From JBBTCX01 sp038043045 (lineage in GTDB: Bacteria > Planctomycetota > Phycisphaerae > UBA1845), in contig JBBTCX010000293.1 of NCBI GenBank assembly GCA_038043045.1, forward strand, positions 1 through 5,630: 5,630 bases of DNA. The letters are read 5' to 3'. Both the position numbers and the translations under genes were made by a program. The notes beneath the pieces are model-generated. The model was not told the origin of the DNA. It ran no database searches and saw nothing but the letters and a program-made list of their open reading frames with translations. This document shows, piece after piece, positions 5,581 to 5,630 of the stretch; position 1 is the first letter of the stretch, and each line of letters starts with the position of its first letter.

Positions 5581-5630
5581 CAGGCTGTCGGACTTGAGGT
5601 CCGCGTCTTCGACGGGCTGATCCGTCTTCG
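5581..5630. other. Intergenic tail with small inverted repeats
   Basis: After the ExoD-family stop the last 50 bases contain three short dyads: CGGAC/GTCCG around TTGAG (5589-5603), CGTC/GACG around TTC (5604-5614) and GACGG/CCGTC around a 6-base loop (5611-5626). The last two overlap and so are alternatives. No T-tract is seen, so a terminator is not supported. The sequence could be the edge of an intergenic repeat cut by the window end. Confidence 0.25.

Overview
This window looks like chromosomal DNA from a Gram-negative (double-membrane) bacterium. It holds a divergent pair of gene clusters made of housekeeping and envelope genes. The best taxonomic pointer is the lipid-transport operon: an MlaE-type permease, an ATPase with Walker A GESGCGKS and a long-tailed MCE protein, in the order E-F-D with no mlaC or mlaB. 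From memory of family sequences this suits the Planctomycetota or the wider PVC group. That placement is tentative, because no rRNA or marker gene is present.

Left half, minus strand, in transcription order: a polyprenol-phosphate mannosyltransferase-like family 2 glycosyltransferase (1939 to 1151), a YciA-like hotdog acyl-CoA thioesterase (1091 to 687), and a DinB-fold putative metalloenzyme (636 to 139). The start of a very lysine-rich small protein (52 to 1) runs off the left edge. Gaps of 50 to 86 bases allow a shared transcript, but the functions have no obvious common pathway.

Centre and right, plus strand: mlaE (2088-2897), mlaF (2914-3708) and mlaD (3712-4836) lie 16 and 3 bases apart and form a clear operon. 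Together they should make an inner-membrane ABC phospholipid transporter: two MlaE permeases, two MlaF ATPases and a ring of MlaD subunits projecting into the periplasm. About 100 bases further on is an ExoD-family membrane protein (4933-5580). The gap before it holds two tandem GTAG-headed palindromes that resemble REP elements.

The two clusters diverge from a 148-base region (1940-2087). It carries a perfect 7-base inverted repeat with a -35-like TTGAC in each arm, a candidate shared control site. I find no tRNA, rRNA, CRISPR array, transposase or phage gene. I see no clear new biological system. The most worthwhile leads are the REP-like pair, the divergent palindrome, the elongated MlaD in an operon without MlaC, and the lysine-rich ORF at the left edge.
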